Shown piece by piece: positions 15,601 to 17,936 of a stretch of 17,936 nucleotides of DNA. The stretch is from Bacteroidota bacterium (GTDB lineage Bacteria; Bacteroidota; Rhodothermia; Rhodothermales; Bin80). The stretch covers positions 1 to 17,936 of the forward strand of contig JAPPBZ010000180.1 of NCBI GenBank assembly GCA_026702635.1, read 5' to 3'. Both the position numbers and the translations under genes were made by a program. Every line of letters begins with the position of its first letter. Positions within the stretch are counted from its first letter, which is position 1. The notes beneath the pieces are model-generated. The model was given only the letters and a program-made list of their open reading frames with translations. It did no database searches and was not told the DNA's origin.

Positions 15601-17936
15601 ACTGCCCTGCGACCAGTCTCCAATACCCGGGACGAGTTTGCGTTCACAATCTCGTCCCGATCATACGATGTCAACGCTACCAGCGAGGTCCACTGCCGTG
15701 GACGAGTAAAGCTGAGTAATCCAGACCACCCCATTGGTGTTCCGGCCCGGCTTGAGGATATTGACCGATCCTCATGTGAGACTGTATTCGCGAAGCAGAG
15801 TGATTTCTACGAACGGATTGAGGCAGTCCTCAGCGAGACCTTCCAGTATGGGCCATACTTCCAGACCATACAGTTATTTGAGTTACAACCCGAATCTAGA
15901 GCTTTGATCGTTGACATTGAAATGGATGAGGAGCTCTGGACGACGGGGCAGCAAGAGGGGTATGTAGGATGTCCACCACTGCTGGATGGGGGACTCCAGA
16001 TCTTCCTGTCACACCTGTTAACGGCTTCACATTTATTTGCGATCCCGCAGAGAGCCGAGAGAACAACATTTCTGCGTCCGCCCACCGGCCCACAGATTAC
16101 ATGTTATGTGACCAGGCCCAGTGAAGACTGGATGGATGCGAACGAGCGAGGCCAGTACTCAGTGCAGCGCGGAGAACGGGCCGCCGGTGCAATCAGTTTC
16201 TATGACCGTACTACAGGAGACCTCATCCTCCACATTGATCAATACGTCTATTTCACCTCCAATCCGCGCTGGAATGATCTATTGAGCAGCAAGCATGAAA
16301 TCGCCTGGCAACCGAAATTCATCTATGAAGACCTGTCTTACCTTGACAGACTTCCCACAGGGGAGATCGACCCCGCCGCGTTGATCGTTGCCCTAGAAAA
16401 GTCAGAGGGCACACAAGCATACAGCTGCCATGTGGCCGAGTTTGCTGGATCACGGGAACCCGATCAAACTATCCTATCCAAGTGTCTGGATTATCTAACG
16501 AGTTCTGATGCTCGGTCCGAGTTCTGGCTCCTTAGCGATAATGAGGAAACGACCCGAGCCCACTTTGATGCCTTCAGCCAACGGGATGCCGCGCTTCGCT
16601 TTCAATGTCTTGATCCGGAGGCCGCACCCCCAATGGATAACGGTATTCTTCGCCCCGGCGGCGCGGAAATCGTGTTTTTGCACGGACCGGACGACCTGCC
16701 CAGCCCCGACGGCTGGCAGTTCCTGCGTCAGTTGGTTGTCAACGGCGGGCTAGTGCTGATCTGCCACGATGAAGATGCCGTAGTCAAGCCGGATGAAGAG
16801 TGGTCAATTGTTAGATCCGGCCCAGCTTGCACCCTGCTGCAAGCACCATGCACCCACATTGGCGAAGAGGCAGACGATCCAATTCCAGGCCCACATTGGG
16901 TACTGGGAGAGCCAAACAGTTGGGCATCGGAGTGGATTTCTCTTCTGGACGCACCCGATACGGTGCAGCCAATCCCGCATGAGGCAGTCATCCGTGGGCA
17001 ATTCGACTCCGTCCCGGCATGGTCAGAGGTGGCTGACGTCCTTGCAATTGACTTCTTCTGTGGTTCCGACCCGAGTGATCCGACCGGCCAGAGGGTAACT
17101 GCGCAGTTGATCGCATTCGTGCAGGCACTAGTATCCGCTCGGTTGGCAAATGCAAATTGTCTGTGTCAACTCACCGTGATCACCCAACGCGCAGCTTTTG
17201 ATGTGCAGCATCCACGGGGATCTGCCCTGTGGGGGGCAATACGCAGCATGGCCATGGAAGTCGGCGACGAAGCAAAGCTCGATTTCCGCCTAGTTGACCT
17301 CGGTGGATTGGATGATCTAAAGACCCTAAGCTGGCTCGCTCGCAACGACTTGCGTGAGCGGGAACTGGCGGTCCGAGAGAACCGCTTATGGGTACCACGA
17401 ATTGCCAGTATTAGAGAGCGATATTCCCATGTGACGGCGGATAGCGATGCAGTATACCGCCTCACACTAGATAATCCGGGCCAGATTGCCGGGCTCGAGA
17501 TGAAAACGTACAGCCTCCCTGCCCTCGGACCAAACGATGTGGAAGTTGATGTCGAAGCAGCAGCTCTCAACTTCCGCGACGTAATGGTCACCCTGGGCCT
17601 ACTGCCCGCATTGGCTTATGAGCGCTCGGCGCTCGGGCACCAGGTTGGCATGGAAGGCAGTGGAACCATTCGGCGGATCGGGGCGCAGGTACGGCACTGC
17701 TCAGTTGGTGACCAAGTCGCGTTTATTGCAGGTGGTTGCATCGCCAACCGTGTGGTGATCCCCGAATACCTTGTCTTTGCCAAACCCAATGAGCTCAACA
17801 TGGAGGAAGCTGCATCTAGCTTGTCGGTATATGTTACAGCCTACTATTCTCTCATCTACCTGGCCCGCCTTCGGAAGAATCAACGCGTGCTCATCCACTC
17901 CGCCATGGGTGGGGTCGGCCACGCCGCGATGTCGAT
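12631..17936 (+). CDS. Highly reducing type I polyketide synthase, 3'-truncated (KS-AT-DH-structural KR-ER...)
   Basis: One uninterrupted frame gives 1768 residues and runs off the window. KS (~8-440) has the active Cys178 (TACSA), H322 (EAHATGT) and H361 (NLGH). AT (~538-850) has S630 in GHSSGE and IAFHSSAMD (740-748); Phe at the YASH/HAFH position predicts malonyl-CoA. DH (~912-1210) has H943, P952 and the DxxxQ pair D1119/Q1123. A ~400-residue stretch without a methyltransferase GxGxG motif follows, with a structural KR half (~1512-1560: LTVITQRAAF, LWGAIRSMAMEV). ER starts near 1610 (ALNFRDVMVTLGL) and the window ends in its NADPH loop (SAMGGVGHAA). A catalytic KR and ACP should follow, giving a fully reducing, fatty-acid-like module. 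Odd features: the KS Cys context is CTACSA instead of DTACSS, and DH has H947 where HxxxG is usual. A TGA 36 bases upstream leaves ATG 12631 as the first start. Product unknown; a lipid-like chain is likely. Confidence 0.93.
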   Translation, partial: MSHIPRDSPVAIVAYGYRMPGGIRTDSDFWQLLSEREIVREPIIDRYGRGYRPIGQFSGPGRFASPYEGLIREDGEKLIDPKLFGLSQDEMLFMDPQIRMLLGCSWETFERAGWDFHSLRNSSTGVFIGAQVPAVASWRPMHGAGPFDVTTISLAMLANRISYHFNLMGPSATYCTACSASITALHAAISAIRSGDCKQALVGSVNYLGTSRLSASFNALGVISPDGKCHSFDADANGYIRSEGAFIFALKPLQEAENDGDHIHAVIEATSVNAAGAADGSSGLAQGRYITAPTRHAQVDLMRTACARAGRTPEEFDYVEAHATGTVVGDRIEGNAIIEAFGGIDRGVPLRISSVKSNLGHMEAAAFHCALLKIILMMQRRTFAPTSKNYVVPNPEINFENGAVQVQTVCEAFPERPVVVGINSFGFGGANGHCVIREYRPSRPRIWSSDLSPDGGKMIPLSARTNEALTRSARQLREMLAEDDTDLYTIAGNLCRRRTHFATRTAFAVHDRNELLASLDEFIENASGGTTVREGEQRIAMMFAGQGTQWSGCGRGLYDADPVFRRVIDAVEGHWKEFSDVSLRDICFNAPQEELDEVRFAQPAIFMIQCALFELFKTWGVHPECVIGHSSGEVAAAYASGMLSLAEATQLVYHRATLQQCVADSGRMLAIGLDLSGVEELLDSLGIAFRPDEKRPTQVEIACENAPASVVICGKEAKLRPVMAELDRRNLQNQLLAGNIAFHSSAMDPIHDDVQQALSFLDKSTFDGSIPFISSVTGKQTERLDGAYWWTNIRRPVQFAQGVSTIMRDFKPDIFLEISPHGALQSAVSQCLEQASPIPVRIPSLYRNSDDRLGFQQALASLFKSGVALDFAAQYPRPKPISHLLPGHPRDRQAAINILSDDEFFVQQGQYSHGPLIGHRVPSDHLLFESRLSVKDFPWLADHRVHHAAIMPAAGYIELILQAFEGVPVHFEVLEFLQPCPIPRTPVRLQTALRPVSNTRDEFAFTISSRSYDVNATSEVHCRGRVKLSNPDHPIGVPARLEDIDRSSCETVFAKQSDFYERIEAVLSETFQYGPYFQTIQLFELQPESRALIVDIEMDEELWTTGQQEGYVGCPPLLDGGLQIFLSHLLTASHLFAIPQRAERTTFLRPPTGPQITCYVTRPSEDWMDANERGQYSVQRGERAAGAISFYDRTTGDLILHIDQYVYFTSNPRWNDLLSSKHEIAWQPKFIYEDLSYLDRLPTGEIDPAALIVALEKSEGTQAYSCHVAEFAGSREPDQTILSKCLDYLTSSDARSEFWLLSDNEETTRAHFDAFSQRDAALRFQCLDPEAAPPMDNGILRPGGAEIVFLHGPDDLPSPDGWQFLRQLVVNGGLVLICHDEDAVVKPDEEWSIVRSGPACTLLQAPCTHIGEEADDPIPGPHWVLGEPNSWASEWISLLDAPDTVQPIPHEAVIRGQFDSVPAWSEVADVLAIDFFCGSDPSDPTGQRVTAQLIAFVQALVSARLANANCLCQLTVITQRAAFDVQHPRGSALWGAIRSMAMEVGDEAKLDFRLVDLGGLDDLKTLSWLARNDLRERELAVRENRLWVPRIASIRERYSHVTADSDAVYRLTLDNPGQIAGLEMKTYSLPALGPNDVEVDVEAAALNFRDVMVTLGLLPALAYERSALGHQVGMEGSGTIRRIGAQVRHCSVGDQVAFIAGGCIANRVVIPEYLVFAKPNELNMEEAASSLSVYVTAYYSLIYLARLRKNQRVLIHSAMGGVGHAAMS

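Noticed and set aside
12631..17936. Possible frameshift or internal stop in the PKS
   Set aside because: Reading all 1768 codons by eye gave continuous domains with intact catalytic residues and no stop.
1..17936. CRISPR arrays, tRNA/rRNA genes, insertion sequences, integrase or attachment sites
   Set aside because: I found no regularly spaced repeats, no tRNA-like cloverleaf, no transposase or recombinase motifs and no terminal inverted repeats; the intergenic gaps are all short.

Overview
The window looks like the chromosome of a Bacteroidota-type bacterium, most likely near the Rhodothermia/Balneolia branch. Three things suggest this: a secreted protein ending in a type IX secretion (T9SS) sorting domain of the 'YPNPFNP' type, promoters that fit TTTG-N19/20-TAnnTTTG better than the E. 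coli consensus, and mostly weak or absent Shine-Dalgarno sequences. Base composition is moderate. The assignment is an inference; no rRNA or tRNA gene is present to test it.

Region 1 (1-2201): the 3' part of pdxB (erythronate-4-phosphate dehydrogenase) converges on a pdxJ-era pair on the minus strand. PdxB and PdxJ are two steps of the DXP-dependent vitamin B6 pathway. Era is the ribosome-assembly GTPase. The pdxB and era stops overlap by 10 bases, and pdxJ and era overlap by 11.

Region 2 (2202-9059): a divergent intergenic region with a good Bacteroidota-type promoter leads into six plus-strand genes. These are a small single-pass membrane protein, a secreted LamG/T9SS protein (with two tandem hairpins in front of it), a UPF0173 metallo-beta-lactamase hydrolase, a GAF-GAF-PP2C (RsbU/SpoIIE-like) phosphatase, a small-type transaldolase and a beta-CASP metallo-beta-lactamase nuclease. 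The last four are separated by only about 5 to 15 bases and look like one operon.

Region 3 (9060-11839): one minus-strand gene encodes an APC-superfamily permease fused to two universal-stress-like domains. A 367-base gap follows, holding only candidate regulatory sites.

Region 4 (11840-17936, open at the right edge): three plus-strand genes. They are a STAS-domain anti-anti-sigma protein, a 94-residue charged helical protein I do not recognise, and the first 1768 residues of a very large type I polyketide synthase. Its domains run KS-AT-DH-degenerate region/structural KR-ER, and the window ends inside the ER NADPH-binding loop. This is the accessory, most interesting part. A partner-switching regulator and an orphan helical protein sit directly ahead of a highly reducing, probably malonyl-using PKS with unusual sequence around its KS cysteine. 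The PP2C phosphatase of region 2 is a possible partner of the STAS protein, but no RsbW-type kinase lies in the window, so that link is only a hypothesis.
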